A stretch of 64,000 nucleotides of DNA from Paenibacillus timonensis (GCF_022427145.1 NZ_JAKSXN010000030.1:1-64000), one strand, 5' to 3'. Shown: positions 24,987 through 37,480, counted from the stretch's first letter. Made by a program: numbers and translations. Notes: generated from the letters alone by a model not told the origin.

Positions 24987-27900
24987 TTGGCAGGACATCT
25001 TGTTCAATATGGTCGACGCACTCGGCGTAGTTATGCGCGAATTAACGAGATACTCGAAGTACCGAACCTGATCGAAATCCAACAGAAATCCTACGAGTGG
25101 TTCTTGGAAGAAGGCCTTCGGGAAATGTTCCAAGATATCTCGCCGATTCAGGATTTCACCGGAAATCTGGTGTTGGAGTTTATCGATTACAGCCTGGGCG
25201 AACCGAAGTATACGGTGGATGACGCGAAGGAACGCGACGTTACCTATGCGGCGCCGCTTCGGGTAAAAGTCCGGCTTATTAATAAGGAAACCGGCGAAGT
25301 CAAAGAGCAGGAAGTATTCATGGGAGATTTCCCGCTGATGACCGAAACCGGTACGTTCATTATTAACGGTGCGGAACGGGTTATTGTCAGCCAGTTGGTT
25401 CGCTCTCCTAGCGTCTATTTCAGTACGAAAGTAGATAAGAACGGCAAGAAAATGTATACCGCAACCGTGATTCCGAACCGCGGCGCATGGCTCGAGTTGG
25501 AGACGGATGCGAAGGATATTATTTATGTGCGGATCGACCGCACCCGCAAAATTCCGGTAACCGTACTGCTGCGTGCACTCGGCTTCGGAACGGATGCGGA
25601 GATTTTGGATTTGCTCGGCAATGACGAGTATATCCGCAACACGCTGGACAAAGACAACACGGATTCGACCGAGAAAGCCTTGATCGAAATCTACGAACGT
25701 CTGCGTCCGGGCGAGCCGCCGACTCTTGAGAATGCGAAGAGCTTGCTCGTAGCCCGCTTCTTCGATCCAAAACGTTACGATCTGGCCAACGTGGGCCGTT
25801 ACAAAATCAATAAGAAGCTGCACATTAAGAACCGCTTGTTCAACCAACGTCTCGCCGAGACGCTGGTCGACACGAGCACGGGCGAAATTATCGCCGAAGC
25901 CGGCCAAATGGTGGACCGTCGTTTGCTGGATGAGATTTTGCCTCACCTGGAGAGCAACGTCGGTTTCAAGAACTACCATGTCGCCGGTGGCGTGCTTGAC
26001 GCGGATGACGTGCCGCTGCAAACCATCGACGTATTCTCGCCAATCGAAGACGGCAAAGTGGTTAAAGTGATCGCGAACCGTAACATCGATAAATCGGTGA
26101 AGCATATCACGCCTGCTGATATTATTTCTTCGATCAGCTATTTTATCAATTTGCTGCATGGCATCGGCAGCACGGACGATATCGACCATCTCGGCAACCG
26201 TCGTCTGCGCTCGGTCGGGGAACTCCTGCAGAACCAATTCCGCATTGGCTTGTCCCGGATGGAACGCGTCGTGCGCGAAAGAATGTCGATTCAGGATGCG
26301 AACGTAATTACGCCGCAGGCGCTCATTAATATTCGTCCTGTGATCGCATCGATCAAAGAGTTCTTCGGCAGCTCGCAGCTGTCCCAGTTCATGGACCAAA
26401 CGAACCCGCTTGCCGAATTGACGCATAAACGCCGTTTGTCCGCGCTCGGTCCGGGCGGTCTGACTCGGGAACGGGCCGGCATGGAAGTGCGCGACGTTCA
26501 CCCGTCCCACTACGGCCGGATGTGTCCGATCGAAACGCCGGAAGGTCCGAACATCGGTTTGATCAACTCCTTGTCCACGTTTGCGCGGATTAACGAATAC
26601 GGCTTTATCGAAGCTCCGTATCGCTGGGTTGATCCGAAGACGGGGACGGTTACCGATCAGGTTGCTTACCTGACGGCCGATGAAGAAGATAACTATATCA
26701 TCGCTCAGGCAAACGCGAAGTTAACGGAAGATAACAAGTTCGAAGATGAATCGGTTATCGTTCGTTACAACAAGCAGTCGGATAACATCCTGACCATGCC
26801 GAGCAGCCGTGTAGACTACATGGATATTTCGCCGAAACAGGTCGTATCCGTCGCAACGGCGTTGATTCCGTTCTTGGAAAATGACGACTCGAACCGTGCG
26901 CTCATGGGTTCGAACATGCAACGTCAGGCCGTTCCGTTGCTCATTCCGAAAGCTCCGCTCGTCGGAACCGGGATGGAACATAAAGCAGCCAAGGACTCCG
27001 GTGTCTGCATTGTGTCGAAATATGACGGGATTATCGAACGGTCGGCAGCGAACGAAATTTGGCTCCGCCGGGTGGAAACCATTGACGGCAAGGAAGTCAA
27101 AGGCGACCTTGTTAAACATAAATTACACAAATTCATGCGTTCTAACCAAGGAACCTGCATTAACCAACGTCCGATCGTGAAGCGGGGAGACGTCATCAAG
27201 AAAGGCGACATCCTGGCTGACGGTCCTTCGACGGAAATGGGCGAATTGGCGCTTGGCCGCAACGTAGTCGTTGCCTTCATGACTTGGGAAGGTTACAACT
27301 ACGAGGATGCGATCCTGCTCAGCGAGAAGCTGGTGAAGGAAGACGTATACACTTCGATTCACATCGAGGAATACGAATCCGAAGCCCGCGATACGAAGCT
27401 GGGGCCGGAGGAAATTACCCGCGACATTCCGAACGTCGGCGAAGAAGCGCTGCGTAACCTGGATGAGCGCGGCATTATCCGCGTAGGTGCGGAAATTGCT
27501 GCTGGCGATATCCTGGTTGGTAAAGTTACACCGAAGGGCGTAACCGAACTGACGGCCGAGGAACGCCTGCTGCACGCCATCTTCGGGGAGAAAGCCCGCG
27601 AAGTCCGCGATACTTCCTTACGCGTACCGCACGGTACGGACGGGATCGTGGTAGACGTGAAGGTATTTACCCGGGATAACGGCGACGAATTGCCGCCAGG
27701 CGTGAATCAACTCGTTCGCGTGTACATCGCGCAAAAACGGAAAATCTCCGAAGGCGACAAGATGGCCGGACGCCATGGTAACAAAGGGGTCGTGGCTCGT
27801 ATTTTGCCGGAAGAAGATATGCCGTTCATGCCGGACGGAACGCCTGTACAGGTTGTCCTCAATCCGCTGGGCGTACCTTCGCGGATGAACATCGGGCAGG

Positions 27901-28532
27901 TACTGGAGATTCACTTGGGTATGGCCGCCCTGCAAATGGGTATTCATGTGGCTACGCCAGTATTTGACGGCGCCAACGAAGAAGATGTGTTCGACACGAT
28001 GGAAGAAGCCGGCATGCAACGAAACGGTAAAACGATCCTTTATGATGGCCGCACAGGTGAGCCGTTTGAACGCGAAGTTACCGTCGGCGTCATGCACATG
28101 ATCAAACTCGCGCACATGGTTGACGATAAAATCCATGCTCGTTCGACAGGTCCTTACTCGCTCGTTACGCAGCAGCCGCTGGGTGGTAAAGCTCAGTTCG
28201 GCGGTCAGCGTTTCGGGGAGATGGAAGTGTGGGCGCTGGAAGCTTACGGCGCCGCTTATACGCTGCAAGAGATTCTTACCGTCAAATCGGACGACGTGGT
28301 GGGCCGGGTGAAAACCTACGAATCCATCGTCAAAGGAGAAAACGTGCCTGAACCGGGCGTGCCTGAATCGTTTAAGGTCTTGATCAAGGAACTGCAAAGC
28401 TTGGGTATGGACGTCAAGATCCTGACCGAAAACGAAGAAGAGATCGAGATGAAAGAGATCGACGACGAGGACGATGCGTCGGGCGATAAGCTGAGTCTCA
28501 ATCTGGAAGGCGCGGAAGTCGGCGTAGAATAG
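24987..28532 (+). CDS. rpoB: DNA-directed RNA polymerase subunit beta
   Basis: RpoB forms one pincer of RNA polymerase. The start [24 protein letters not shown], the rifampicin region [29 protein letters not shown] with unaltered residues, and the C-terminal [24 protein letters not shown] are diagnostic. The length is 1181 residues. TTG 24987 is chosen: GAGGGGTG lies 8 nt before it, the upstream ATG 24969 has no ribosome site, and Bacillus uses the same start. rpoC follows after 45 nt. Confidence 0.97.
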   Translation: MAGHLVQYGRRTRRSYARINEILEVPNLIEIQQKSYEWFLEEGLREMFQDISPIQDFTGNLVLEFIDYSLGEPKYTVDDAKERDVTYAAPLRVKVRLINKETGEVKEQEVFMGDFPLMTETGTFIINGAERVIVSQLVRSPSVYFSTKVDKNGKKMYTATVIPNRGAWLELETDAKDIIYVRIDRTRKIPVTVLLRALGFGTDAEILDLLGNDEYIRNTLDKDNTDSTEKALIEIYERLRPGEPPTLENAKSLLVARFFDPKRYDLANVGRYKINKKLHIKNRLFNQRLAETLVDTSTGEIIAEAGQMVDRRLLDEILPHLESNVGFKNYHVAGGVLDADDVPLQTIDVFSPIEDGKVVKVIANRNIDKSVKHITPADIISSISYFINLLHGIGSTDDIDHLGNRRLRSVGELLQNQFRIGLSRMERVVRERMSIQDANVITPQALINIRPVIASIKEFFGSSQLSQFMDQTNPLAELTHKRRLSALGPGGLTRERAGMEVRDVHPSHYGRMCPIETPEGPNIGLINSLSTFARINEYGFIEAPYRWVDPKTGTVTDQVAYLTADEEDNYIIAQANAKLTEDNKFEDESVIVRYNKQSDNILTMPSSRVDYMDISPKQVVSVATALIPFLENDDSNRALMGSNMQRQAVPLLIPKAPLVGTGMEHKAAKDSGVCIVSKYDGIIERSAANEIWLRRVETIDGKEVKGDLVKHKLHKFMRSNQGTCINQRPIVKRGDVIKKGDILADGPSTEMGELALGRNVVVAFMTWEGYNYEDAILLSEKLVKEDVYTSIHIEEYESEARDTKLGPEEITRDIPNVGEEALRNLDERGIIRVGAEIAAGDILVGKVTPKGVTELTAEERLLHAIFGEKAREVRDTSLRVPHGTDGIVVDVKVFTRDNGDELPPGVNQLVRVYIAQKRKISEGDKMAGRHGNKGVVARILPEEDMPFMPDGTPVQVVLNPLGVPSRMNIGQVLEIHLGMAALQMGIHVATPVFDGANEEDVFDTMEEAGMQRNGKTILYDGRTGEPFEREVTVGVMHMIKLAHMVDDKIHARSTGPYSLVTQQPLGGKAQFGGQRFGEMEVWALEAYGAAYTLQEILTVKSDDVVGRVKTYESIVKGENVPEPGVPESFKVLIKELQSLGMDVKILTENEEEIEMKEIDDEDDASGDKLSLNLEGAEVGVE

Positions 28533-28577
28533 AGCGTTATACAGTCAAATCAGGACTTGGTTAAGGAGGGATGCTCC

Positions 28578-31500
28578 TTGTTGGACGTCAACAACTTCGA
28601 GTTTATGAAAATTGGGCTTGCTTCCCCAGATAAAATTCGTTCTTGGTCCCGCGGAGAAGTAAAGAAACCGGAAACGATCAACTACCGCACGTTGAAGCCA
28701 GAGAAGGAAGGGCTGTTCTGCGAAAAGATTTTTGGCCCGACCAAAGACTGGGAATGTCATTGCGGTAAATATAAACGCGTTCGCTACAAAGGCGTCGTCT
28801 GCGACCGCTGCGGCGTTGAGGTGACTCGCGCTAAAGTGCGCCGTGAACGGATGGGGCATATCGAGCTGGCAGCGCCGGTATCCCACATTTGGTACTTCAA
28901 AGGGATCCCGAGCCGGATGGGCCTTGCGCTCGACATGTCTCCGCGTTCCCTGGAAGAGATCATTTATTTTGCATCTTATGTCGTAACTGATCCAGGCGAA
29001 ACGCCGCTGGAGAAAAAGCAGCTTTTGTCCGAGAAAGAATACCGCAGCTACCGCGAGAAATACGGTTATGGGTTCCAAGCCGGCATGGGTGCGGAAGCCG
29101 TGAAGAAGCTGCTCCAGGATCTCGACATCGACAAAGAGCTTGAATTCCTGAAGGAAGAATTGCGTACGGCCCAAGGTCAACGCCGCAACCGTGCGATCAA
29201 ACGTTTGGAAGTCATCGAAGCGTTCAAAAGCTCCGGCAACGAGCCGGAGTGGATGATCCTCGACGTACTTCCGGTCATTCCGCCGGAACTTCGTCCGATG
29301 GTTCAACTCGATGGCGGCCGTTTTGCGACGTCCGACTTGAACGATCTGTACCGCCGCGTCATCAACCGGAACAACCGGTTGAAACGTCTGCTTGACTTGG
29401 GCGCCCCGGACATCATCGTCCAAAACGAGAAACGCATGCTGCAGGAAGCCGTTGACGCCCTGATCGACAACGGCCGCCGCGGCCGTCCGGTAACGGGCCC
29501 GGGCAACCGTCCTTTGAAATCCCTGAGCCACATGCTCAAAGGGAAACAAGGCCGTTTCCGGCAAAACTTGCTCGGGAAACGGGTTGACTACTCCGGTCGT
29601 TCCGTTATCGTCGTAGGACCTTACTTGAAAATGTATCAATGCGGTTTGCCGAAAGAAATGGCGCTGGAGCTGTTCAAACCTTTCGTGATGAAAGAGCTGG
29701 TGAACAAAGGTCTGGCCCATAACATCAAGAGTGCAAAACGCAAAGTCGAACGCGTCAGCCCGGAAGTTTGGGACGTGCTCGAGGAAGTCATTAAGGAGCA
29801 TCCGGTTCTCTTGAACCGTGCCCCTACGCTTCACCGTCTCGGGATCCAGGCGTTCGAGCCGATCCTGGTTGAAGGCCGCGCCATCCGTCTGCATCCGCTC
29901 GTATGTACGGCGTATAACGCCGACTTCGACGGTGACCAGATGGCCGTCCACGTGCCGTTGTCCGCGGAAGCCCAGGCGGAAGCTCGCATCCTGATGCTGG
30001 CGTCCGGCAACATCCTGAACCCGAAAGACGGCAAGCCGGTCGTTACGCCTTCACAGGACATGGTCCTCGGTTCCTACTATCTGACGATGGATAACAAGGA
30101 AGCCAAAGGCGCCGGCATGATTCTGACTTCGGTCAACGAAGCAGTATCGGCTTATCAACGCGGCACGGCTTCGCTGCATGCGCGGGTAGCCATTCCGGCG
30201 AAAGCGCTGGGCAAAACCAGTTTTACGGAAGCCCAGCAAAATGCTCTGCTGATCACGACGGTTGGTAAAATCATTTTCAATGAGATTTTCCCGGCCAGCT
30301 TCCCGTATATTAACGAAGCGACACGCGTCAACCTGTTCCAAGGGACACCGGATCATTACTTCATCTATGAGAAGGGCGCCAACATTTTGGAACGGATCAT
30401 GGCTGCGCCGCAAGCAAGTGGTGTAGGCAAGGAATATCTCGGCGAAATCATCGGCCGCTGCTTCGAAATCTACCATACGACGGAAACTTCCGTCATTTTG
30501 GACAGAATCAAGCAAACCGGCTTTACTTACTCGACTCGTGCGGGCGTAAGTATCGCGGTTTCGGACGTTATCGTTCCGCAAGAGAAGCAGGACATCCTGC
30601 GTGATTCCGATGAGAAAGTGCGCGTCGTAACGAATCAATACCGTCGCGGTTTGATTACGAACGAAGAACGTTATGACCGCGTTATCGATATCTGGTCCAA
30701 ATGTAAGGACCAAATTACCGACGTGCTCATGAAATCGATGGACCGTTACAACTCCATCATGCTCATGGTTGACTCCAAAGCGCGCGGTAACAAATCGCAG
30801 ATCACCCAGCTGGGCGGTATGCGGGGCTTGATGGCCAACCCGGCGGGCCGGATCATCGAGCTCCCGATCAAATCGAACTTCCGCGAAGGCCTGACCGTCC
30901 TCGAGTACTTCCTGTCGACGCACGGCGCGCGGAAAGGTTTGGCGGATACCGCGCTGCGGACTGCCGACTCCGGTTACCTGACTCGCCGTCTCGTAGACGT
31001 AGCTCAGGACGTAATCGTCCGCGAAGAAGATTGCGGTACGGATAAAGGCTTTACCGTTGGCGTGATCCAGGATGGCAAAGAGGTCATCGAGGACCTGTAC
31101 GACCGGATCGAAGGACGTTACTCGTTCGAGACGATCAAGCATCCGCAAACGGGCGAGATCATTATTCACCGCAATGAATTGATCGACTCCGACAAAGCGC
31201 ATGAAATCGTCAACGCGGGTATCGCCAAACTGCAAATCCGTTCCGTGCTCAGCTGCCGCGCCCGTCATGGCGTGTGCAAGAAGTGCTACGGGCGCAACCT
31301 GGCTACCGGGAAACACGTGGAGATCGGGGAAGCCGTCGGCATCATCGCGGCCCAATCGATCGGCGAACCGGGAACCCAGCTCACCATGCGTACGTTCCAT
31401 ACCGGGGGCGTTGCGGGTGACGATATTACCCAAGGTCTTCCGCGGATTCAGGAGCTGTTCGAGGCCCGGAATCCGAAAGGTCAAGCTACGATCAGTGAGA

Positions 31501-32192
31501 TCGACGGCGTAATCAAAGAAATCCGCGAAGCCAAAGACCGTCGCGATATCGAGGTTCAAGGGGAAGCGGAAACGAAGGTTTACTCCGTCACCTACGGTTC
31601 CCGTCTGCGCGTCAGTGAAGGCGATGAGATCGAAGCCGGCGACGAACTGACCGATGGTTCGATCGACCCGAAAGAAATTTTGCGCATCAAAGGGATTCGC
31701 GGCGTACAGAACTACATTTTGCAGGAAGTACAACGCGTATACCGGAACCAGGGCGTAGAAATCAACGACAAGCACGTTGAGGTCATGATTCGCCAAATGC
31801 TGCGCAAGATCCGGATCGTGGATGCCGGCGATACGCCGCTCCTGCCGGGATCTTTCGTCGACCTGCATGAGTACGAAGTTGCCAATAAAGACGCGATCCT
31901 GTCCGGAAAAGAGCCGGCGGTTGCCAAACCGGTCCTGCTCGGGATTACGAAAGCGTCGCTGGAAACCGACTCCTTCCTGTCCGCCGCTTCCTTCCAGGAA
32001 ACGACGCGGGTGCTTACCGACGCGGCCATCAAAGGCAAAGTCGACAAGCTGCTCGGCTTGAAAGAGAATGTCATCATCGGTAAGCTGATTCCGGCCGGTA
32101 CCGGCATGAATCGTTATCGCAGCATTCAATTTGAAGAACCGGAGCAAGACGAGGCTGCGGAAGAAAACCTAGAGCCTGTTTCCGTCGAATAA
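28578..32192 (+). CDS. rpoC: DNA-directed RNA polymerase subunit beta'
   Basis: RpoC carries the catalytic magnesium site DFDGD at D449-D453 ([11 protein letters not shown]). The N-terminal zinc site uses C60, C62, C75 and C78; a second cluster, [13 protein letters not shown], lies near 890. The length is 1204 residues. AAGGAGGG at 28563-28570 is 7 nt before TTG 28578, giving [23 protein letters not shown] as in Bacillus. A strong terminator follows. Confidence 0.97.
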   Translation: MLDVNNFEFMKIGLASPDKIRSWSRGEVKKPETINYRTLKPEKEGLFCEKIFGPTKDWECHCGKYKRVRYKGVVCDRCGVEVTRAKVRRERMGHIELAAPVSHIWYFKGIPSRMGLALDMSPRSLEEIIYFASYVVTDPGETPLEKKQLLSEKEYRSYREKYGYGFQAGMGAEAVKKLLQDLDIDKELEFLKEELRTAQGQRRNRAIKRLEVIEAFKSSGNEPEWMILDVLPVIPPELRPMVQLDGGRFATSDLNDLYRRVINRNNRLKRLLDLGAPDIIVQNEKRMLQEAVDALIDNGRRGRPVTGPGNRPLKSLSHMLKGKQGRFRQNLLGKRVDYSGRSVIVVGPYLKMYQCGLPKEMALELFKPFVMKELVNKGLAHNIKSAKRKVERVSPEVWDVLEEVIKEHPVLLNRAPTLHRLGIQAFEPILVEGRAIRLHPLVCTAYNADFDGDQMAVHVPLSAEAQAEARILMLASGNILNPKDGKPVVTPSQDMVLGSYYLTMDNKEAKGAGMILTSVNEAVSAYQRGTASLHARVAIPAKALGKTSFTEAQQNALLITTVGKIIFNEIFPASFPYINEATRVNLFQGTPDHYFIYEKGANILERIMAAPQASGVGKEYLGEIIGRCFEIYHTTETSVILDRIKQTGFTYSTRAGVSIAVSDVIVPQEKQDILRDSDEKVRVVTNQYRRGLITNEERYDRVIDIWSKCKDQITDVLMKSMDRYNSIMLMVDSKARGNKSQITQLGGMRGLMANPAGRIIELPIKSNFREGLTVLEYFLSTHGARKGLADTALRTADSGYLTRRLVDVAQDVIVREEDCGTDKGFTVGVIQDGKEVIEDLYDRIEGRYSFETIKHPQTGEIIIHRNELIDSDKAHEIVNAGIAKLQIRSVLSCRARHGVCKKCYGRNLATGKHVEIGEAVGIIAAQSIGEPGTQLTMRTFHTGGVAGDDITQGLPRIQELFEARNPKGQATISEIDGVIKEIREAKDRRDIEVQGEAETKVYSVTYGSRLRVSEGDEIEAGDELTDGSIDPKEILRIKGIRGVQNYILQEVQRVYRNQGVEINDKHVEVMIRQMLRKIRIVDAGDTPLLPGSFVDLHEYEVANKDAILSGKEPAVAKPVLLGITKASLETDSFLSAASFQETTRVLTDAAIKGKVDKLLGLKENVIIGKLIPAGTGMNRYRSIQFEEPEQDEAAEENLEPVSVE

Positions 32193-32217
32193 TGATAATG
32201 ATAGGATGAAAGATAAG

Positions 32218-32269
32218 CCGGCGCGGCCCTGAAGTGAGTTGTATCCGGGTCGCGCCGGCCCTGTTTTTC
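32218..32269 (+). terminator. Terminator after rpoC
   Basis: GCCGGCGCGGCCC and GGGTCGCGCCGGC form a 13-bp stem (one G-U pair) with a 17-nt loop and a downstream T run. Confidence 0.85.
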
Positions 32270-32295
32270 ACCACGAAATCCGATGAATAATTTGC

Positions 32296-32325
32296 TTGAC
32301 ATCGGCTATAGCGGAGTGATACTAT
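32296..32325 (+). promoter_or_regulatory. Sigma-A promoter of rplGB and possibly the str operon
   Basis: TTGACA (32296-32301), an 18-bp spacer and TACTAT (32320-32325) lie about 50 bp before rplGB. The -10 overlaps a small palindrome, ACTAT-ATC-ATAGT. Confidence 0.7.
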
Positions 32326-32374
32326 ATCATAGTGCGTGAGTACGGATATACCCTGTGCTTTGGAGGACGTCATC

Positions 32375-32626
32375 ATGTCTAATGATAAAGGACTACGGGA
32401 CGCACCGGTTAAGATCGGCACCAAACAAACCATGCGAATGGTCGAACTTGGACGGGCCGAGGAAGTTTATGTTGCTGAGAATGCAGATCCGCGTCTTACG
32501 TCAAGGATCGTCGCCTTATGCAACCAACATGCCGTCAAGGTCACTTATGTGGATACGATGGCCAATCTCGGCAAGGCTTGCGGGATTGAAGTGGGAGCGG
32601 CGATGGCTGCGATCGTAAAGTCATAG
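32375..32626 (+). CDS. rplGB: L7Ae-family K-turn-binding ribosomal protein-like protein
   Basis: This small RNA-binding protein (83 residues) resembles archaeal and eukaryotic L7Ae/L30e and B. subtilis YbxF (RplGB), which binds kink-turn RNA. GTKQTMRMVELGRAEEVYVAENADP and NLGKACGIEVGAA are the family motifs. GGAGG at 32362-32366 is 8 nt before ATG 32375. It sits between rpoC and rpsL, the conserved position in Bacillales. Confidence 0.92.
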   Translation: MSNDKGLRDAPVKIGTKQTMRMVELGRAEEVYVAENADPRLTSRIVALCNQHAVKVTYVDTMANLGKACGIEVGAAMAAIVKS

Positions 32627-32634
32627 TTGATCGA

Positions 32635-32690
32635 AAATGTTTTTGCTAATGAGGGGAACTCCTTGGCAAAAACATTTCCTTTGTTCTTTT
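32635..32690 (+). terminator. Hairpin between rplGB and rpsL
   Basis: AATGTTTTTGC (32636-32646) and GCAAAAACATT (32666-32676) pair perfectly. The loop has an inner GAG/CTC, and a T-rich stretch follows. It may be a partial terminator. Confidence 0.7.
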
Positions 32691-32768
32691 ATGAACCGCC
32701 TGGGTCTGTGGGCTTAATCAAGAGGTTTGTAAAAAGATTTGAATTCTGAGGAAGGGGGTGGCAACAAC

Positions 32769-33191
32769 ATGCCAACAATTAACCAATTAGTACGTAAGGG
32801 ACGCCAAGATAAGGTGTACAAATCCAAATCGCCAGCGCTGCAAAGAGGGTTCAACGCTCTGAAACGCGAGGCTACGGATCTGAGCTCCCCGCAAAAACGC
32901 GGCGTCTGCACTCGTGTAGGTACAATGACTCCGAAGAAACCGAACTCCGCACTTCGTAAATATGCCCGTGTTCGTTTGACGAACCGTGTAGAGGTGACGG
33001 CTTACATTCCAGGGATCGGTCACAACCTGCAAGAGCACAGCGTTGTGCTGATTCGTGGCGGCCGGGTCAAAGACCTTCCGGGTGTACGTTACCATATCGT
33101 ACGCGGAGCTTTGGACACCGCTGGGGTTAACAACCGGATGCAAGCTCGTTCCAAATACGGCGCGAAACGTCCGAAAGCGAAGAAGTCCTAA
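32769..33191 (+). CDS. rpsL: 30S ribosomal protein S12
   Basis: S12 lines the decoding centre. The streptomycin-related segments [11 protein letters not shown] and [12 protein letters not shown] carry the usual lysines and proline, so no resistance change is seen. The length is 140 residues. GGAAGGGGGTG is about 7 nt before ATG 32769. First gene of the str operon (rpsL, rpsG, fusA, tuf), but a structured repeat separates it from rpsG. Confidence 0.97.
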   Translation: MPTINQLVRKGRQDKVYKSKSPALQRGFNALKREATDLSSPQKRGVCTRVGTMTPKKPNSALRKYARVRLTNRVEVTAYIPGIGHNLQEHSVVLIRGGRVKDLPGVRYHIVRGALDTAGVNNRMQARSKYGAKRPKAKKS

Positions 33192-33240
33192 GATCATTCG
33201 TGATCGAAGGCGGCTTTGTGAACTAGCATTTCAATGAAGG

Positions 33241-33408
33241 TTCAAAAAGTTGGGTTTGGAGCACCGAGAAGGTTGGATGAAGCTAGGGACTGAGTAGCGG
33301 AACGTAGCTGTAAGCTACGTGAGCAACGGAAGGCCCGGCTGAATTCAAGATTCGATGTCGAATAAGCTTCTCTGTTCCTGCCTCGTGATCGAAAGACAAC
33401 TTTTTGAA
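33241..33408 (+). repeat. Structured repeat, copy F (short form, with terminal inverted repeats)
   Basis: TTCAAAAAGTTG (33241-33252) and CAACTTTTTGAA (33397-33408) are perfect 12-bp inverse ends. Hairpin 1 is CGTAGCT-GTA-AGCTACG (33303-33319). Hairpin 2 is GATTCG-ATGT-CGAAT (33349-33363). The 168-bp element is closest to copy E. It sits inside the str operon, 45 bp before rpsG. Confidence 0.9.
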
Positions 33409-33452
33409 TTACTACTTGGTTTGAATTATTGTTGAAAGGGGGATAACAAACT

Positions 33453-33923
33453 ATGCCACGCAAAGGTCCAGTTACGAAAAGAGACGTGTTGCCAGATCCA
33501 GTGTATAACAGCAAATTGGTTACTCGCTTGATCAACCGCATCATGCTTGACGGTAAACGCGGCGTTGCTCAAAGCATTCTGTACAATGCGTTCAACATCA
33601 TTCAAGAGCGCACGGGGAACGACCCTATGGAAGTGTTTGAAGCAGCGATCAAGAATATCATGCCTGTACTGGAAGTTAAAGCTCGCCGTGTCGGCGGTGC
33701 AAACTACCAGGTTCCGATCGAGGTTAAACCAGAGAGACGTACATCCTTGGGATTACGTTGGCTCGTAAACTACTCCCGCAACCGCGGTGAGAAAACGATG
33801 GAAGAGCGTTTGGCTGCCGAGATCATCGACGCATCCAACAACACAGGCGCTTCCGTGAAGAAACGCGAAGATACGCACAAAATGGCGGAAGCGAACAAAG
33901 CGTTCGCGCACTACCGTTGGTAG
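33453..33923 (+). CDS. rpsG: 30S ribosomal protein S7
   Basis: S7 nucleates assembly of the 30S head and contacts the exit-site t[34 protein letters not shown] and the C-terminal [20 protein letters not shown] are conserved. The length of 156 residues is usual. GAAAGGGGGAT precedes ATG. Because repeat copy F lies between rpsL and rpsG, coupling between the two is likely changed relative to Bacillus. Confidence 0.97.
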   Translation: MPRKGPVTKRDVLPDPVYNSKLVTRLINRIMLDGKRGVAQSILYNAFNIIQERTGNDPMEVFEAAIKNIMPVLEVKARRVGGANYQVPIEVKPERRTSLGLRWLVNYSRNRGEKTMEERLAAEIIDASNNTGASVKKREDTHKMAEANKAFAHYRW

Positions 33924-33970
33924 GATAACGCCCGTATTTCAAAATTTATATTTTGAAGGGAGACAGATTC

Positions 33971-36049
33971 ATGGCAAGAGAGTTCTCCTTGAAAAATACA
34001 CGTAATATCGGGATCATGGCGCATATTGACGCCGGTAAGACAACCACGACGGAACGGATCTTGTTCTACACAGGCCGTACGCACAAAATCGGGGAAGTTC
34101 ACGAGGGTGCTGCTACGATGGACTGGATGGAACAAGAGCAAGAGCGCGGAATCACGATTACGTCCGCTGCGACGACCGCTCAATGGAAAGGTCACCGCGT
34201 AAATATCATCGATACCCCGGGACACGTCGACTTCACCGTTGAAGTCGAACGTTCCCTGCGTGTATTGGACGGGGCTGTAGGCGTGTTCAGTGCTAAAGAA
34301 GGCGTTGAGCCGCAGTCTGAAACCGTTTGGAGACAAGCTGACCGCTATGGCGTTCCTCGGATCGCCTATGTCAACAAAATGGATATCATCGGTGCCGATT
34401 ACCTGAACGTTGTCAAAGATATGCGCGAGCGTCTGCAAGCGAATGCCGTTGCGATCCAATTGCCGATCGGTGCGGAAAACGATTTTGTCGGGATTATCGA
34501 CATCATCGCTCAAAAAGCGTTTATGTACAGAGATGATCTGGGACAGCAAATCGATGAGGTAGAAATCCCTGCGGAATTCACTGCACAAGTTGAAGAACTT
34601 CGTGCGGAGTTGGTAGAGAAGGTTGCCGAGCTGGATGAAGAATTGACGATGAAATACCTCGAAGGTGAGGAAATCAGCGTTGAGGAACTGAAAGCGGCGC
34701 TTCGCAAAGGCGTTTGCGAAGTAAAAATCTTCCCTGTCATCTGCGGCTCTTCCTACCGTAACAAAGGGGTTCAGCTGATGCTGGACGCCGTTATCGACTA
34801 CTTGCCAGCTCCGGTTGACGTACCAAGTATCCAAGGTCACTTGGAGGACGGTACGGAAGTGGAACGTCATTCTTCCGACGAAGAACCGTTCGCGGCGCTT
34901 GCATTTAAGATCATGACGGACCCTTACGTTGGTAAGCTGACGTTCTTCCGCGTATACTCCGGTATTTTGCAATCCGGTTCCTACGTGCTGAACGCAACGA
35001 AAGGTAAACGCGAACGGATCGGCCGTATTCTTCAAATGCATGCGAACAGCCGTCAGGAAATCAACGAAGTTTACGCTGGTGACATCGCGGCTGCCGTTGG
35101 TTTGAAAGATACCGGCACGGGTGATACACTGTGTGATGAGAAGTCTCCGGTTATTCTCGAATCGATGAACTTCCCTGATCCGGTTATCGAAATTGCCGTT
35201 GAACCTAAGACGAAAGCCGACCAAGACAAAATGGGCGTTGCTCTCGGTAAACTGACGGAGGAAGACCCAACGCTTCGTGCTCACACGGATGAAGAAACGG
35301 GACAAACGATCCTTGCGGGTATGGGTGAGCTTCACCTTGATATCATCATTGACCGGATGCGCCGCGAATTCAAAGTTGAGACGAACGTAGGTAAACCACA
35401 AGTTGCTTATCGTGAAACGTTCAAAGCTCCTGCACGCGTCGAAGGTAAATTCGTTCGTCAGTCCGGTGGCCGCGGTCAATACGGTCACGTCTGGGTTGAA
35501 TTCGAACCGCTGGAACCAGGTACAGGCAACCAATTCGACAGCAAGATCGTCGGTGGCTCCGTGCCTCGGGAGTACATTGCTCCTGCACAACAAGGTATTG
35601 AAGAAGCTATGAAGAATGGCGTACTCGCAGGCTTCCCGCTTGTAGACGTTAAAGCCACGATCGTAGACGGTTCTTACCATGATGTTGACTCCAGTGAAAT
35701 GGCGTTTAAAATCGCCGGCTCTATGGCCCTGAAAGCGGCTAAAGAGAAGTGTCAACCGGTTCTGCTTGAGCCGATCATGAAAGTTGAAGTAACGGTGCCT
35801 GAGGAGTACATGGGTGACGTTATGGGTATGCTGAACTCTCGCCGTGGCCGTATCGAAGGTATGGATTCCCGCGGTGGTGCGCAGATTATCCGTGCGAAAG
35901 TGCCTCTCTCCGAAATGTTCGGTTACTCGACAACCCTTCGTTCCGGTACGCAAGGACGCGGCGTATTCTCGATGGAACTTTCTCATTACGAAGAAGTTCC
36001 GAAAACAATCGCCGAAGAAATCGTATCCAAGAACAAAGGCGGAGACTAA
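33971..36049 (+). CDS. fusA: Elongation factor G
   Basis: EF-G is the translocase GTPase. The G1 motif AHIDAGKTT lies at 17-25, DTPGH and NKMD follow, and domains II-V complete 692 residues. The start is ATG 33971 ([14 protein letters not shown]); the in-frame ATG 33953 overlaps the ribosome site AAGGGAG. Third gene of the str operon, 47 nt after rpsG. Confidence 0.97.
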   Translation: MAREFSLKNTRNIGIMAHIDAGKTTTTERILFYTGRTHKIGEVHEGAATMDWMEQEQERGITITSAATTAQWKGHRVNIIDTPGHVDFTVEVERSLRVLDGAVGVFSAKEGVEPQSETVWRQADRYGVPRIAYVNKMDIIGADYLNVVKDMRERLQANAVAIQLPIGAENDFVGIIDIIAQKAFMYRDDLGQQIDEVEIPAEFTAQVEELRAELVEKVAELDEELTMKYLEGEEISVEELKAALRKGVCEVKIFPVICGSSYRNKGVQLMLDAVIDYLPAPVDVPSIQGHLEDGTEVERHSSDEEPFAALAFKIMTDPYVGKLTFFRVYSGILQSGSYVLNATKGKRERIGRILQMHANSRQEINEVYAGDIAAAVGLKDTGTGDTLCDEKSPVILESMNFPDPVIEIAVEPKTKADQDKMGVALGKLTEEDPTLRAHTDEETGQTILAGMGELHLDIIIDRMRREFKVETNVGKPQVAYRETFKAPARVEGKFVRQSGGRGQYGHVWVEFEPLEPGTGNQFDSKIVGGSVPREYIAPAQQGIEEAMKNGVLAGFPLVDVKATIVDGSYHDVDSSEMAFKIAGSMALKAAKEKCQPVLLEPIMKVEVTVPEEYMGDVMGMLNSRRGRIEGMDSRGGAQIIRAKVPLSEMFGYSTTLRSGTQGRGVFSMELSHYEEVPKTIAEEIVSKNKGGD

Positions 36050-36132
36050 TTTAATGTATTTACCGGTCGGAGGATTTGTTCTTCCGAACGGTCACACATA
36101 ACAATCCATATTTTAAGGAGGAACTGTTTAAA

Positions 36133-37323
36133 ATGGCAAAGGCTAAATACGAACGTACAAAACCGCACGTTAATATCGGTACGATTGGTCACGTCGACCA
36201 TGGTAAAACAACTCTGACTGCAGCCATTACGACTGTATTGTCCAAAAAATACGGCGGCGCAGCCGTAGCTTTCGATCAAATCGACAAAGCTCCGGAAGAA
36301 CGCGAACGCGGTATCACAATCTCGACGGCACACGTTGAGTACGAAACCAACAACCGTCACTATGCACACGTTGACTGCCCAGGGCACGCCGACTATGTTA
36401 AAAACATGATCACCGGCGCGGCTCAAATGGACGGCGCAATCCTGGTTGTATCCGCAGCTGACGGCCCAATGCCGCAAACTCGCGAGCACATCCTGTTGTC
36501 CCGTAACGTAGGCGTTCCTTACATCGTCGTATTCTTGAACAAATGCGACATGGTTGAAGACGATGAGTTGCTTGAACTGGTTGAAATGGAAGTTCGCGAC
36601 CTGCTGAACGAATATGAGTTCCCAGGCGACGACACTCCAATCATTCGCGGTTCCGCTCGTGAAGCTCTGCAAAACCCTGAAGGCGAATGGGCTCAAAAAA
36701 TCGTTGAAATGTTCGAAGTCATCGACGAGTACATTCCGCTTCCAGAACGCCCAGTCGACAAACCGTTCCTGATGCCTGTCGAGGACGTATTCTCGATCAC
36801 TGGCCGCGGTACGGTAGCTACCGGCCGTGTAGAACGCGGTACGGTTAAAGTCGGCGACGAAATCGAAATCGTGGGTATCGTTGAAGAAACGAAAAAATCC
36901 GTCGTTACCGGCGTTGAAATGTTCCGTAAATTGCTCGATTCCGCTCAAGCGGGCGACAACATCGGCGCATTGCTCCGCGGTGTTGACCGTAAAGAAATCG
37001 AACGCGGTCAAGTATTGGCTAAACCGGCTTCCGTTAATCCGCACACTGAGTTTACCGCTCAAGTGTACGTATTGACCAAAGAAGAAGGCGGACGCCATAA
37101 GCCGTTCTTCTCCGGCTACCGTCCTCAGTTCTACTTCCGTACAACGGACGTAACTGGCATCATCAACCTGCCAGAAGGTACTGAAATGGTTATGCCTGGC
37201 GACAACATCGAAGTTACCGTTCAACTGATCTCCCCGATCGCGATCGAAGAAGGAACTCGCTTCTCCATTCGTGAAGGCGGCCGTACAGTTGGATCCGGTG
37301 CCGTTGTTTCCATCAGCAAATAA
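36133..37323 (+). CDS. tuf: Elongation factor Tu
   Basis: EF-Tu delivers aminoacyl-tRNA to the ribosome. GHVDHGKTT at 19-27, DCPGH and NKCD are the GTPase motifs, and domains II and III follow. The length is 396 residues. AAGGAGGAAC lies about 8 nt before ATG 36133; an in-frame ATG 36076 upstream is excluded by family length. A near-perfect terminator closes the operon. Confidence 0.97.
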   Translation: MAKAKYERTKPHVNIGTIGHVDHGKTTLTAAITTVLSKKYGGAAVAFDQIDKAPEERERGITISTAHVEYETNNRHYAHVDCPGHADYVKNMITGAAQMDGAILVVSAADGPMPQTREHILLSRNVGVPYIVVFLNKCDMVEDDELLELVEMEVRDLLNEYEFPGDDTPIIRGSAREALQNPEGEWAQKIVEMFEVIDEYIPLPERPVDKPFLMPVEDVFSITGRGTVATGRVERGTVKVGDEIEIVGIVEETKKSVVTGVEMFRKLLDSAQAGDNIGALLRGVDRKEIERGQVLAKPASVNPHTEFTAQVYVLTKEEGGRHKPFFSGYRPQFYFRTTDVTGIINLPEGTEMVMPGDNIEVTVQLISPIAIEEGTRFSIREGGRTVGSGAVVSISK

Positions 37324-37344
37324 GAAGGCTTTACAGCCTGAAAG

Positions 37345-37386
37345 AAGGAGCTGCTCTCCGGTTTCGGAGAGCAGCTCCTTTTATTT
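37345..37386 (+). terminator. Terminator after tuf
   Basis: AAGGAGCTGCTCTCCG and CGGAGAGCAGCTCCTT form a perfect 16-bp stem with a GTTT loop, followed by TTATTT. Confidence 0.93.
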
Positions 37387-37416
37387 ATTGGAAAACGAAA
37401 ACTTCAGATTTTATGC

Positions 37417-37445
37417 TTGCATTCCGCCTATCTTTTCTATATAAT
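37417..37445 (+). promoter_or_regulatory. Sigma-A promoter of the S10 operon
   Basis: TTGCAT (37417-37422), a 17-bp spacer and TATAAT (37440-37445) lie 137 bp before rpsJ. The leader has no clear attenuator. Confidence 0.85.
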
Positions 37446-37480
37446 AGTGAATGTTGTTCTGTGACGTTGCGATGATGTGA

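Noticed and set aside
33911-35986. 691-codon open frame on the minus strand opposite fusA
   Set aside because: It mirrors fusA. Long antisense frames also occur opposite rpoC, rpoB and gltX here, a codon-usage effect rather than genes.
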